64,000 bases of DNA from Bradyrhizobium ottawaense (GTDB lineage: Bacteria > Pseudomonadota > Alphaproteobacteria > Rhizobiales > Xanthobacteraceae). The notes under the pieces are model-generated. The model saw only the letters and a list, made by a program, of their open reading frames with translations, was not told the origin of the DNA and searched no databases. Shown here in pieces: positions 31,007 through 38,906 of this stretch. Both the position numbers and the translations under genes were made by a program. The DNA lies in contig NZ_LT629693.1 in NCBI RefSeq assembly GCF_900099825.1, positions 5,529,001 to 5,593,000 on the forward strand, written 5' to 3'. Position 1 is the stretch's first letter; every line of letters begins with the position of its first letter.

Positions 31007-31054
31007 ATTCCGCGGCAAGCTCCAACGGCGCTTCGCGCGGCATGACGATCGCGT
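31007..31054. repeat. Partial copy of the histidine-kinase 3' end / palindrome
   Basis: Read on the minus strand it gives IVMPREAPLELAAE and a stop. The histidine kinase ends IVVPREAPPELAAQ and a stop at 32787-32829. Identity over about 55 bases is roughly 80 percent by eye, in the same orientation, so the two copies flank the precursor/radical SAM cassette. This copy also forms a long hairpin (CGTCAT... ATGACG arms), so it may instead be a member of a palindromic repeat family. Confidence 0.55.
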
Positions 31055-31278
31055 TGTCCTGCCAGATGAAAATGATTTTGCAAATGATTCAATGGGCATT
31101 CCCGCTCCCTATGATGCCGCTGTAAGCCGATTGCGTCCGGGCGCGATCCGTCAGATCTCCAGGATTGCGCCGACACATTGTCGCTGCAATAAAATGGGTA
31201 TAAGATCTCAGTCACTCGGCTTTTTCGGATACCGGCCTTTCGTTCGCTCCTTGGTTGCATCGCAAAAAGGACCACAAC

Positions 31279-31530
31279 ATGCCGATTACGACGCTGAAGG
31301 TTCTCTCGACTATCCTGCAATTGCATGGACCGGGCGCAACAATCCAGAGCGATCACCAGGGCATCGACGCGTTGCTGAGTGATCTGCGCGGGCAAAATGC
31401 TGCAGAGCCGACCCAGGTCTATTTTCGGCGCGGCGGTTTCCTTCGAGGCGGAGGCTACGGCGGCGGCTTTCGCAGAGCGGGATACGGCGGTGGTGGCGGG
31501 TTCCGCAGGGGCGGCTTTATCCGTTACTAG
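31279..31530 (+). CDS. Gly-rich RiPP precursor candidate with FxR motifs
   Basis: 83 aa from ATG 31279. The first 47 residues look like a leader: MPITTLKVLSTILQLHGPG, then a polar segment ending GQNAAEPTQV. Residues 49-83 are a Gly/Arg/aromatic core containing five Phe-X-Arg triplets (F49RR, F54LR, F64RR, F75RR, F80IR) separated by Gly runs, and ending FIRY. Aromatic-X-polar triplets in Gly-rich tails are the known substrates of three-residue-cyclophane radical SAM enzymes (GRRM/Xye-type triceptides). The radical SAM/SPASM gene starts 12 bases downstream. The assignment as a modified peptide is inference; no homologue was searched. Confidence 0.7.
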   Translation: MPITTLKVLSTILQLHGPGATIQSDHQGIDALLSDLRGQNAAEPTQVYFRRGGFLRGGGYGGGFRRAGYGGGGGFRRGGFIRY

Positions 31531-31542
31531 GTCTGCTTCGTA

Positions 31543-32769
31543 GTGGTGTCCCCACCCGGTATCGGCATGTCGGCTGACGCTCAAGATGCTTTGCCAGATG
31601 CTTTGGGCTTCCAGGAGCAGCCAATCTCGCAGCTGTTGGTCAAGGTTGCTTCGAGATGCAACATCGACTGCTCTTATTGCTACTGGTTCCGCGACGCGTC
31701 GGTTTATGACAAGCCGAAGCTGATGAGTTCTGAGGTGCTGCTTCAGTTGTTGCAGCGCATCGAAGAGCACGTCGCCAGGCATTCCCTGATCGATTTTCCC
31801 ATCATTCTGCATGGCGGCGAGCCCCTGCTGTGGGGAATCGATAATTTTCACCGCATTGCGGCGGCGTGCGAAGGCATAACGTCACGAACGGGCTGCGACA
31901 TACCCATCGCGGTGACCACCAATGGCGTGTTGATCGACGATGAGTGGCTGAACTGTTTTGAGGCTCGCAACATCCAGGTCGCGATCAGCCTGGACGGTCC
32001 GGAACATATTCACGACCTGCACCGGAAAACGTTTCAAGGCACCGGCACCCACGCCGCGGCAGAGCGAGCCGCCCGGATGCTGGCGTCACGCGACATCGCC
32101 ATGAGCGCGCTGGCCGTCTGCAATCCCGCTTACCCGCCAAAGGAATACGTCGAATTTTTCGCGAGTTGCGGAATTGCCAACTACGACATCATGATCCCTG
32201 ATGCGACGGTGGATGAGACCCCCGCATCCGTTGGTTCGTTCTACAAGGGGCTGTTCGATCTGTGGCTGGAGGCCAACCGCAGCAAGCCCACGGTGAATAT
32301 CCGGATCATTGCCGACATGATCACCGCCATGCTCGGCAACAATTCGCCGACCGAGGGCGTCGGCTACAAACCCATCGAACTCTGCACGGTCATGACTGAC
32401 GGTTCGGTCGAGGCGCATGATGTGCTGCGGATTGCCGGCGACGGATTCACGACCACGAAGTTCAACATTTTCGAGCATGCGATCGACGACGTCAGGAACG
32501 AGCCCCGCTGGAAAGCCGCGCGTGATGCTTCCATCCAGCTTTCCGGGAAATGTCAGCAGTGCAAGTTCATGAACGCCTGCGGCGGCGGCTATCTTCCGCA
32601 TCGCTTCTCCAGGAAGAACGGATATGACAATCCGTCAGTCTATTGCGACGACCTCTATTCGATGTTCGAGAACATGCAGTCCGTGCTTGAAAGCCACCTT
32701 TACGTCAGCAAGCCGGACGGGGAACGTCTCGGCGTGCGGGACGCGCTGGCGGGGCGCGTAGCAGGTTAA
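31543..32769 (+). CDS. Radical SAM/SPASM RiPP maturase
   Basis: 408 aa from GTG 31543; ATG 31567 is the alternative start. The radical SAM cluster motif is C39-N-I-D-C-S-Y-C46 (CX3CX2C), followed by the SAM-binding HGGEPLL. The C-terminal SPASM-type region has C281 (ELCTVMTDGSV), C337-Q-Q-C340, C346 in FMNACGGGYLPHRFS, and C368 in NPSVYCDDLY. CGGGYLPHR-NPSVYC is typical of the Xye/Fxs/Grr peptide maturases that form C-C crosslinks. It is paired with the Gly-rich precursor just upstream. Two sampled 60-base lines of this gene have about 50-52 percent G+C against about 70 percent in neighbours such as recN, suggesting transfer. No exporter or protease is adjacent. Confidence 0.85.
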   Translation: MVSPPGIGMSADAQDALPDALGFQEQPISQLLVKVASRCNIDCSYCYWFRDASVYDKPKLMSSEVLLQLLQRIEEHVARHSLIDFPIILHGGEPLLWGIDNFHRIAAACEGITSRTGCDIPIAVTTNGVLIDDEWLNCFEARNIQVAISLDGPEHIHDLHRKTFQGTGTHAAAERAARMLASRDIAMSALAVCNPAYPPKEYVEFFASCGIANYDIMIPDATVDETPASVGSFYKGLFDLWLEANRSKPTVNIRIIADMITAMLGNNSPTEGVGYKPIELCTVMTDGSVEAHDVLRIAGDGFTTTKFNIFEHAIDDVRNEPRWKAARDASIQLSGKCQQCKFMNACGGGYLPHRFSRKNGYDNPSVYCDDLYSMFENMQSVLESHLYVSKPDGERLGVRDALAGRVAG

Positions 32770-32786
32770 TCGGGTTCCGTTACGCG

Positions 32787-34271
32787 TCATTGCGCGGCAA
32801 GCTCCGGCGGAGCCTCGCGCGGCACCACGATCCGGATTTTCGTGCCCGCGCCGGGCCTGGTCTCCAGCTGGATCCGGCCACCCAGACGATTGGTCACGAT
32901 GTTGTGGACGATGTGCAGTCCGAGGCCGGTGCTGCCGTGGTCGCGCCGGGTCGTGAAAAACGGGTCGAACACCTGGCGCCTGACCTCCGGGCTCATGCCG
33001 CAGCCGTCGTCGGAAAACAGTACTTCGATGTTGTTCTTGCCCGACGCTTGCGCCGCAATGTGGACGGATCCGCGTTCGCCATCGGGAAAGGCATGCACCG
33101 CGGAATTGAGAACCAGGTTGGTGATCACCTGGCCGTAGGGCCCGGGATAGCTGTTCATCGCCAGATCGCCTTCGCATTCGACGTCGACCACAAGGTCTCT
33201 GCGCAGGCTGAACCGCAGTCCCTTGACGACCTGTTCGGTGACCTCGCCGAGATCGAAAGCCCTGCGGTCTGAAATGTTGCGATCGGTCGCCACCTGCTTG
33301 AACGACTGGATCAGGTCGATGGCATGATTGAGGTTGATCATGACTTGCGATGCCGCTTCCCGGTTCGCGGCGACGAATTCAGTCAGGGTCGAGCGGCGCA
33401 CGTCGCCCGAGGCGACAACGGCTTCAAATCGATCGGTCTTTTCGATCAGCGTCGAGGCAACCGTCAGGCTGGTGCCGATCGGGGTGTTGATCTCGTGCGC
33501 AACACCAGCCACCAGCCGTCCCAGCGCGGCGAGCTTCTCGGTCTGCACCAGACTGTCCTGCGCGGCGCGGAGGTCGTCGAGCGATTGCGTCAGTTGCTGG
33601 GTGCGCTCCTGCACCTCGGCGAACAGCCGCGTATTCTCGATCGCGATCACCGCCTGACCGGCAAAGGTCCGCAGCAGTTCGACCTGCGTCTTCGGAAACA
33701 GCTGCGGTTCGAGCCGCATCACCGCGATCGCGCCGATCGCGACATCGTCGCGCAGCATCGGCACGACGAGGATGCTGCGATAGCCGGAAGTTCGCTGCAG
33801 GTCGCTGTATCCGCCCGAGATCAGCACATCGGGCTCGTGCACGACCCGGCGCTCGCGCAGCGCGACCGAGATCAGGTTCTTGCTGGCGAGCGGGGCAGGG
33901 TAGGCCTTCCGCACCGCCGCCACCGATTCCGGAGAGAACTTGTCGTGCGCGACCAGGTGGACCTGCTCGCCGTCGCGGCGATAGACGGCGCTCAACACGC
34001 TCTGACAGAGCCGTGCGGCGTTCTTGACGATCCGGTCGAACACCGGCTGCAAATCCGTTGGCGCGTCCGCAATCAGGGTCAGCACCTCGGCCGTCGCGGC
34101 CTGCCGCTCCCTGGCCTCCCCGAGTTCGCGGGCAAGCCGTTCAGCGTCGGCCTTCGCAGAACCGCTGATTTTTGCAGGCCGAGACACGCGCGCAGTTTTG
34201 GGCGCAACGCTGGGCTTTCGCGTCGTCGTCTTGCGGCTCCGCGATTTGTTGGGTCCGCCGGCTGCTTTCAT
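32787..34271 (-). CDS. GAF-domain sensor histidine kinase
   Basis: 494 aa from ATG 34271 (MKAAGGPNKSRS), preceded by GGGGAGG. A basic, Lys/Arg/Thr-rich N-terminus and a coiled coil (ADAERLARELGEARERQAATAEVL) lead to a GAF domain (about 95-260; GYRSILVVPMLRDDVAIGAIAVMR). The dimerisation H-box LGRLVAGVAHEINTPIGTSL follows. The ATPase domain has QVITNLVLNSAVHAF (N), DDGCGMS (G1) and FDPFFTTRRDHGSTGLGLHIV (F/G2). No membrane segment, so it is cytoplasmic. No response regulator is adjacent. It is convergent with the radical SAM gene, 17 bp apart. Confidence 0.92.
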   Translation of the reverse strand: MKAAGGPNKSRSRKTTTRKPSVAPKTARVSRPAKISGSAKADAERLARELGEARERQAATAEVLTLIADAPTDLQPVFDRIVKNAARLCQSVLSAVYRRDGEQVHLVAHDKFSPESVAAVRKAYPAPLASKNLISVALRERRVVHEPDVLISGGYSDLQRTSGYRSILVVPMLRDDVAIGAIAVMRLEPQLFPKTQVELLRTFAGQAVIAIENTRLFAEVQERTQQLTQSLDDLRAAQDSLVQTEKLAALGRLVAGVAHEINTPIGTSLTVASTLIEKTDRFEAVVASGDVRRSTLTEFVAANREAASQVMINLNHAIDLIQSFKQVATDRNISDRRAFDLGEVTEQVVKGLRFSLRRDLVVDVECEGDLAMNSYPGPYGQVITNLVLNSAVHAFPDGERGSVHIAAQASGKNNIEVLFSDDGCGMSPEVRRQVFDPFFTTRRDHGSTGLGLHIVHNIVTNRLGGRIQLETRPGAGTKIRIVVPREAPPELAAQ

Positions 34272-34498
34272 TGCCTCCCCCGAGTCGAGCCAGGCTATGA
34301 TTCGGGATATCGTAGCGGACGAACTGGCCATGGGAAATGGGTTCGCGGCCGGCATCTGGGGGCTGCACCGCCCAACCCGTAGACTGTCCGACGGGCAAAT
34401 CACCCCCGGATATGGGTCCAGCCCTTCGCAAAAAAATAAATCGCTGGCGCCGTCGGGCAAATCAGTCGTTCAACTCCCGCCATCCTGTCCCACCAGAG
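34272..34498. other. Upstream region of the histidine kinase
   Basis: About 227 bp lacking a gene. GACGGGCAAATCA occurs at 34391-34403, and GTCGGGCAAATCA at 34452-34464, a direct repeat. The block CCCGCCATCCTGTCCCACCAG at its end appears continuous with 35808 onward once the IS110-type element is removed. Confidence 0.4.
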
Positions 34499-34655
34499 CA
34501 ACTGTGCTGAAGTAGACCGGTGATCGGCTGGCCTCAAGGCTGGCGCGAGGCGCGCCCCCGCCTTCGGCGGCTTACGGCCTTGACGCCGTCCGCTCCCCGG
34601 TCTGTTGGCTAGGCATGCGCTCGGTCGAGGACCGAGCGCGGTGAAGTGCGCTCGC

Positions 34656-35618
34656 TCAATTCAGTGCGTAACGGCTGGGATCCCATTTCTGCCGGCGTGC
34701 GATCATTGTGTTGAGGATGATGATCAGCTTTCGCATGCAGGCGACGAGCGCAACCTTCGGCTCCTTCCCCTTGGCAAGTAGCCGTTGATAGTAGGCCTTG
34801 AAGACAGGATTGTTCTGTGTGGCCGCGCCGAGGCACGGCATGTAGAGGGCGTTTCGGACCCAACGGCGGCCGCCCTTGATGTGGCGTTCGCCGCGGCGCT
34901 TTCCGCTATCATCGTCATAAGGGGCAACGCCTAACAACGCCGCGGCGATCTCGTCGCTCACTTGGCCAAGCTCCGGCATTCCAGCAATGAGGTTCGCTGA
35001 GCTCGTTTCGGCAAAGCCCGGCACGCTCTCGACGATCTCGGCGCGTTCGGCAAGATGAGGTGTGGCCCTGACCTGGGCCGAGATCGCGACTTCGAGCTTG
35101 GCAATTTCCTCGAGCAAGCTCTTCAAGATACGGGTCCGCGCTTTCCGAGCCTGTCCTGGTGCAGCATGCTCGTTTTGAGCTTCCAGTCGTATCTTGAGAT
35201 CGACCAGATTGAGACGAGCTTTCACCAGCGCCTGCAGCTCTTCGCGCGCGGCATCGTGCACTTGGCCCGGCGCCTCGCTGAACGTCTCTGCGAACCAAGC
35301 GATCATCTCTGCATCAATCGTATCGTTCTTGGCCAGGCGTCCGGCCGACTGCGCAAAGCTGCGGACTCGCTTGGGGTCGACGATCCGTACGGCGATGCCG
35401 GCCAGACGGAGCACCTTCCCCCAATCGCGCTCATAGCCGCCGCTGGCCTCCATCACCGCCCTGTTCACCTTGTGCTTGCGAAGCCAGGCAACCAGCTTGC
35501 GATGACCCTGGGCAGTGCTCGGATACGTCTGCCGCAGCGCCAACTCGCGAATGCACGCATCGACCTTGTCCTTTGCTACATCGATGCCGACGACAACGAG
35601 ACCATTTTGTGCCATCAT
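34656..35618 (-). CDS. IS110-family transposase (DEDD recombinase)
   Basis: 320 aa. The N-terminal RuvC-like domain carries the acidic residues in VVVGIDVAKDKVDA, AVMEASGGYERD and AKNDTIDAEMIAWFAE. The C-terminal transposase_20 part has EIVESVPGFAETSSANLIAGMPELG, and later DDSGKRRGERHIKGGRRWVRNALYMP, the conserved serine-recombinase-like segment. It appears intact. IS110 enzymes are now known to be guided by a structured bridge RNA from the element's non-coding end. Confidence 0.93.
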   Translation of the reverse strand: MMAQNGLVVVGIDVAKDKVDACIRELALRQTYPSTAQGHRKLVAWLRKHKVNRAVMEASGGYERDWGKVLRLAGIAVRIVDPKRVRSFAQSAGRLAKNDTIDAEMIAWFAETFSEAPGQVHDAAREELQALVKARLNLVDLKIRLEAQNEHAAPGQARKARTRILKSLLEEIAKLEVAISAQVRATPHLAERAEIVESVPGFAETSSANLIAGMPELGQVSDEIAAALLGVAPYDDDSGKRRGERHIKGGRRWVRNALYMPCLGAATQNNPVFKAYYQRLLAKGKEPKVALVACMRKLIIILNTMIARRQKWDPSRYALN

Positions 35619-35807
35619 CCACTCCCTTCCTTGCTCGGTACGGGCTCAACGGCCCTTGCAACTGTTCGGGTTGAGGAAGACACCGGAGCTGTCCCTCGCT
35701 CTCATACAGGCTCTGCCGCTTTGGGGCGTTACGGGCTCAGTTCCAGCAACGGGCGGTTCTGCTTCAACCGCCCGTTCGCACATTCTGCCAGTTTTTGCCG
35801 ACACAAG
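35619..35807 (-). ncRNA. Candidate bridge-RNA region of the IS110 element
   Basis: The roughly 189-bp non-coding end upstream of the transposase contains a strong hairpin. ACGGGCGGTT (35749-35758) and AACCGCCCGT (35766-35775) form a perfect 10-bp stem with a 7-base loop. Other GC-rich arms lie nearby. The size and place match the bridge-RNA-encoding left end of IS110-group elements. This is inference from location and structure only. Confidence 0.35.
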
Positions 35808-36363
35808 GGGCGTTGGCCATCGTCGCGAACGAGGGGCGGGGAGCGGTGGACGTGAGGCAGCGACTGACGAGCGCGGCACTTGCGTACGGCGAAATCGTTT
35901 GGGTCCGACGCCCCGGTGCTGGCGTCAAGTTGGCGGAAGCGAAAGCTGAAGCTGATGATGGTGGCAAGAAAGCCGGTCACCAGGACGATCTCGTATAAGC
36001 CGTAAAGCCATTGCGCAGGGAAGGCCGGGTGTTCTCCGCTGAACCTGTATGCTCGTGTGCAGCATTCCTTGATGCACATTGCACGCGAGACCGCGGGTGC
36101 AGCGCGCATCCGGTCTTCCCTGCGCCCTCTGATTTCGAGGGCAAGGTTTTCTTGCAAAACTCCGGGCGCACCGCGCCGCGAGAATGCAGACGCTTACCCT
36201 CCCCTGGTGGGGTCCGAGACGAGCGAAGCTCGCTCGTGGGTCGACGTCGCGAACAGTGCCCGAGTGGAGAGATCACCCCACCCCGTCGAGCATTGCGCTT
36301 CGCTTCATGCTCGCCGACCCTCCCCCTCCAGGGGAGGGTGAAGCAAGGCGAGAAACGATGGCT
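35808..36363. repeat. Gene-free repeat-rich stretch
   Basis: About 550 bp with no convincing gene. Bases 35808-36160 resemble a long intergenic repeat that I recall from many Bradyrhizobium genomes; a spurious minus-strand frame there reads QWLYGLYEIVLVTGFLATII. Bases 36190-36350 form a separate palindromic element with TACCCTCCCCTGG at one end and CCAGGGGAGGGT at the other. No promoter or RNA is recognised. Confidence 0.5.
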
Positions 36364-37647
36364 CTACAGCATCCCCGACTCTTCCTCCTCCGCCTGCTCG
36401 ATCAACGCCTCGCTGACGATCACGGTCCGTCGCGGCACGATGAAGATCATGGTCGAGGCGCAGGCGATCGAGATGACGAAGATCGCGGCCGTCAGCGGCA
36501 GCGTGGTGGTGGAGTGGCCGCCAAGATAGGCGCCGAATTGCGAGACCAGGGCGCCTACGCCCTGTTGCAGGAATCCCATGGCGCCGGAGGCGGTGCCGGC
36601 GGCTTCGGGGCGGACGCTGATGGCGCCGGCCGCGGAATTCGCCATCACGAAGGCATTGGCGACCATCACGATCATCTGGGTGCCGAACAGGATCGACGGC
36701 GCCTGGTTGATCCCGGTGACGCTCCAGACGACGTTGAGCAGGCTGCCGCCGAGCTGCAGCGCCAGTCCGAACCAGATCAGCCGTTCCAGCGCGTGGCGCG
36801 GCGCGAAACGCACGCAGAACAGATTGCCGACCAGATAGGCAAATGCCGTGGTCGCAAACCACGCGCCATATTCGGCGCTGTTGCGGCCCATCTGCGTCAC
36901 CACGATGTAGGGCCCGCCGCCGGCAAAGGCGAAGATGATCTGCGACGCCAGCACCTGGCACAGCACATAGCCGATGAAGGCGCGGCTTCGGATCAGGCTG
37001 CCGACGTCGCCGCGAAAGCTGGAGCCGTCGATGCGGTTGCGGCGGGTTTCCGGCAGCATGAATGCGATCATGATCGTGATCGTCAGCGACGCCGCGGTGA
37101 TCAGATAGAAGATCGCGCGCCAGCCGAACGCGGTTTCCAACAGGCCGCCGGTCAGCGGCGACAGCATCTGCGCGATCATCATGACCGCGATGACGAGGCT
37201 GATCATGGAAGAGATGCGGTCGCGGCTGTAGAGATCGCGGATGATGGCGCGGCTCACCACCATGCCGGAAGCGCCGCCGAGCGCCTGCAGGAAGCGGGCG
37301 GCGATCAGTTGTGGCAGCGTCTCGGCGAAAATGCAGGCCGCACTGGCGGCGACCATCAGGCCGATGCCGCCCAGCAGCACCGGGCGGCGGCCGAACCGGT
37401 CGGACAACGGTCCCATGATGATCTGCGAGCAGGCGATGCCGACCATAAAGAGCGACACCGTCATCTGTGCGACGGAGATGTCGCGGCCGAACGTGGTCGC
37501 CAGTACCGGCAGCGCCGGCACCAGCATGTACAGCGAGATCGGCGCCACGCCCGTCATCAGGACGAGCAGCAGCAGCATGGTCCGGGAATTCGCGGGGCCG
37601 CCTGCCTCCGTCGTAGCGCCAGGCGGCTGGCCCATCACGCCATGCAT
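36364..37647 (-). CDS. Bcr/CflA-type MFS drug efflux transporter
   Basis: 427 aa with about twelve membrane segments. Motif A appears as GPLSDRFGRRPVLLGGIG after helix 2, and the family start MLVPALPVLATTFGRDISVAQMTVSLFMVGIACSQI matches Bcr/CflA (DHA1) transporters. RFLQALGGASGMVVSRAIIRDL is also typical. A proton-driven exporter of drugs or metabolites; the substrate is unknown. The last residues are acidic (QAEEEESGML). It sits between two insertion sequences. Confidence 0.92.
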   Translation of the reverse strand: MHGVMGQPPGATTEAGGPANSRTMLLLLVLMTGVAPISLYMLVPALPVLATTFGRDISVAQMTVSLFMVGIACSQIIMGPLSDRFGRRPVLLGGIGLMVAASAACIFAETLPQLIAARFLQALGGASGMVVSRAIIRDLYSRDRISSMISLVIAVMMIAQMLSPLTGGLLETAFGWRAIFYLITAASLTITIMIAFMLPETRRNRIDGSSFRGDVGSLIRSRAFIGYVLCQVLASQIIFAFAGGGPYIVVTQMGRNSAEYGAWFATTAFAYLVGNLFCVRFAPRHALERLIWFGLALQLGGSLLNVVWSVTGINQAPSILFGTQMIVMVANAFVMANSAAGAISVRPEAAGTASGAMGFLQQGVGALVSQFGAYLGGHSTTTLPLTAAIFVISIACASTMIFIVPRRTVIVSEALIEQAEEEESGML

Positions 37648-37869
37648 TCAGGTCTGATCCTCTGTGTGGTCAGAACTGTAGCGTTATCGCCGTGGGCGAA
37701 TACGGCCGTTTCGGCATGCGGGTATGCTGATTTGGGGAGGCGAGGGACGATGTTTCGCCCTGCGCAACATATGCCGATGTCATCACCCGCGAAGGCGGGT
37801 GATCCAGTATTCCAGAGGCAGTAGTGATTCAGATCGATAGGCCGCGGCGTACTGGGTCCCCTGCCTTCG

Positions 37870-38883
37870 TGTTTGGTCCCGGAAGATTGGTTGGACGGAA
37901 TCGGTGTAGAACGAGGCGTGGCCTTTATCAGGGAGCGCCTCGAGTCATGGAACTGAACCTGCACGCCAATGCTACGACGACGCCAAAGACGCGCGGCTAC
38001 ATCCAGCGCAGCAGGAAATCAGTCGTCCAATTGGCCGCGGAACTCGGGGTTAGCGAGACCACCATTCGTCGCTGGCGCGGACGAACGACGGTCGCGGACC
38101 GCTCGCATCAGCCGCGCAACCTGACGACCAGCCTGTCGGCTGTGGAAGAGAGGGCGGTTTGCGAGCTGCGGACGTCGCTGCAATTGCCGCTGGATGACAT
38201 CGTCGAGGTGATGCAGCGCTGCATTAATGCCAAGCTATCCCGCAGCGCCATCCACCGCTGTCTGCAGCGAAATGGGATTAGTCGGCGTCCCAAGCCGGAC
38301 AAGCCAAAGGCCGGCGTCTTCGAGACCGCCAGTGTTGGGTTCATCCATATCGACCTCAAGCATCTGCCGGCCCTGCAGCGTCGCACGAGTTATGCCTTTG
38401 TCGCCATCGATCGCGCCACTCGCTACGTCTATGTCGAGATCCACTCCAGGCGGGACAGCGAGACTGCGGCCGGCTTCCTCCAGCGCTTCCTGGCCCACTT
38501 CCCGCATGATGTTCACACCATCCTGACCGACAATGGCGCCGAGTTCACCGACCGTTTCGCCGTCGACAAGAAGAACAAGCCGCCCGGTCGGCCTTCCGGC
38601 AGTCATCCCTTTGATCGGCTCTGCAAGCAACACGGCATCGACCATCGCCTGACCAAGCCCTACCACCCGCAGACCAACGGTTTGGTCGAGCGCTTCAATC
38701 GCCGCATCGCCGAAGCCATCGGCCGCGAGGAAAAGCGCGGCAGCGCCCGCCGCACATTCGCCGACCATGCCGATCGCGACGCCTTCCTCGGCAAGTTCGT
38801 CCACGATTACAATCGAACCCGCCTCAAATGCCTTGGATACAAGGCCCCCATCCAGGCCCTCACCAATCTTCCGGGACCAAACA
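37870..38883 (+). mobile_element. IS481-family insertion sequence
   Basis: 1014 bp bounded by perfect 21-bp inverted repeats, TGTTTGGTCCCGGAAGATTG plus one base at 37870-37890, and its complement at 38863-38883. The flanking direct repeats CCTTCG at 37864-37869 and 38884-38889 are a 6-bp target duplication. It contains one transposase frame. The perfect ends and duplication suggest a recent insertion. Confidence 0.95.
37947..38883 (+). CDS. IS481-family transposase, no stop codon within the element
   Basis: About 312 codons from ATG 37947 (MELNLHANATTTPKTRGYI). The helix-turn-helix is RKSVVQLAAELGVSETTIRRWRGR. The rve catalytic core has its DDE residues in GFIHIDLKHLP, ILTDNGAEFTDR and GLVERFNRRIAEAIGRE. 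The frame crosses the right inverted repeat (LTNLPGPNT) without a stop and, at this site, stays open to 41378 antisense to the M24 peptidase. Elements of this kind may rely on flanking DNA for termination. The core itself appears intact. Confidence 0.88.
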
Positions 38884-38906
38884 CCTTCGCAGGGGACGAC
38901 AGATCC

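Larger units (their letters stand above)
34499..35807 (-). mobile_element. IS110-family insertion sequence (bounds inferred)
   Basis: About 1.3 kb containing one DEDD transposase gene. Joining the flanks gives CACCAGAG followed by GGGCGTTGGCC, which I recall as a continuous sequence in a repeat common in Bradyrhizobium. The inferred element is therefore 34499-35807, with a shared AG core and no terminal inverted repeats, as expected for IS110. Non-coding ends are about 189 bp upstream and 157 bp downstream of the transposase. The ends need alignment to confirm. Confidence 0.6.
37779..38900. repeat. Palindromic repeat, family A, copy 2, split by an insertion sequence
   Basis: The left part (37779-37869) begins GTCATCACCCGCGAAGGCGGGTGATCCAGTA and runs to CCCCTGCCTTCG. 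The right part resumes with CAGGGGACGAC at 38890-38900. Removing the IS and one CCTTCG restores the closing hairpin CCCCTGCCTTCGCAGGGG, exactly parallel to the intact copy at 9984-10086. Confidence 0.88.

Noticed and set aside
35729..36157. Minus-strand frame of 142 codons reading QWLYGLYEIVLVTGF
   Set aside because: It spans the IS110 end and a repeat-like stretch, has no ribosome-binding site and no recognisable domain; treated as a chance frame within a repeat.
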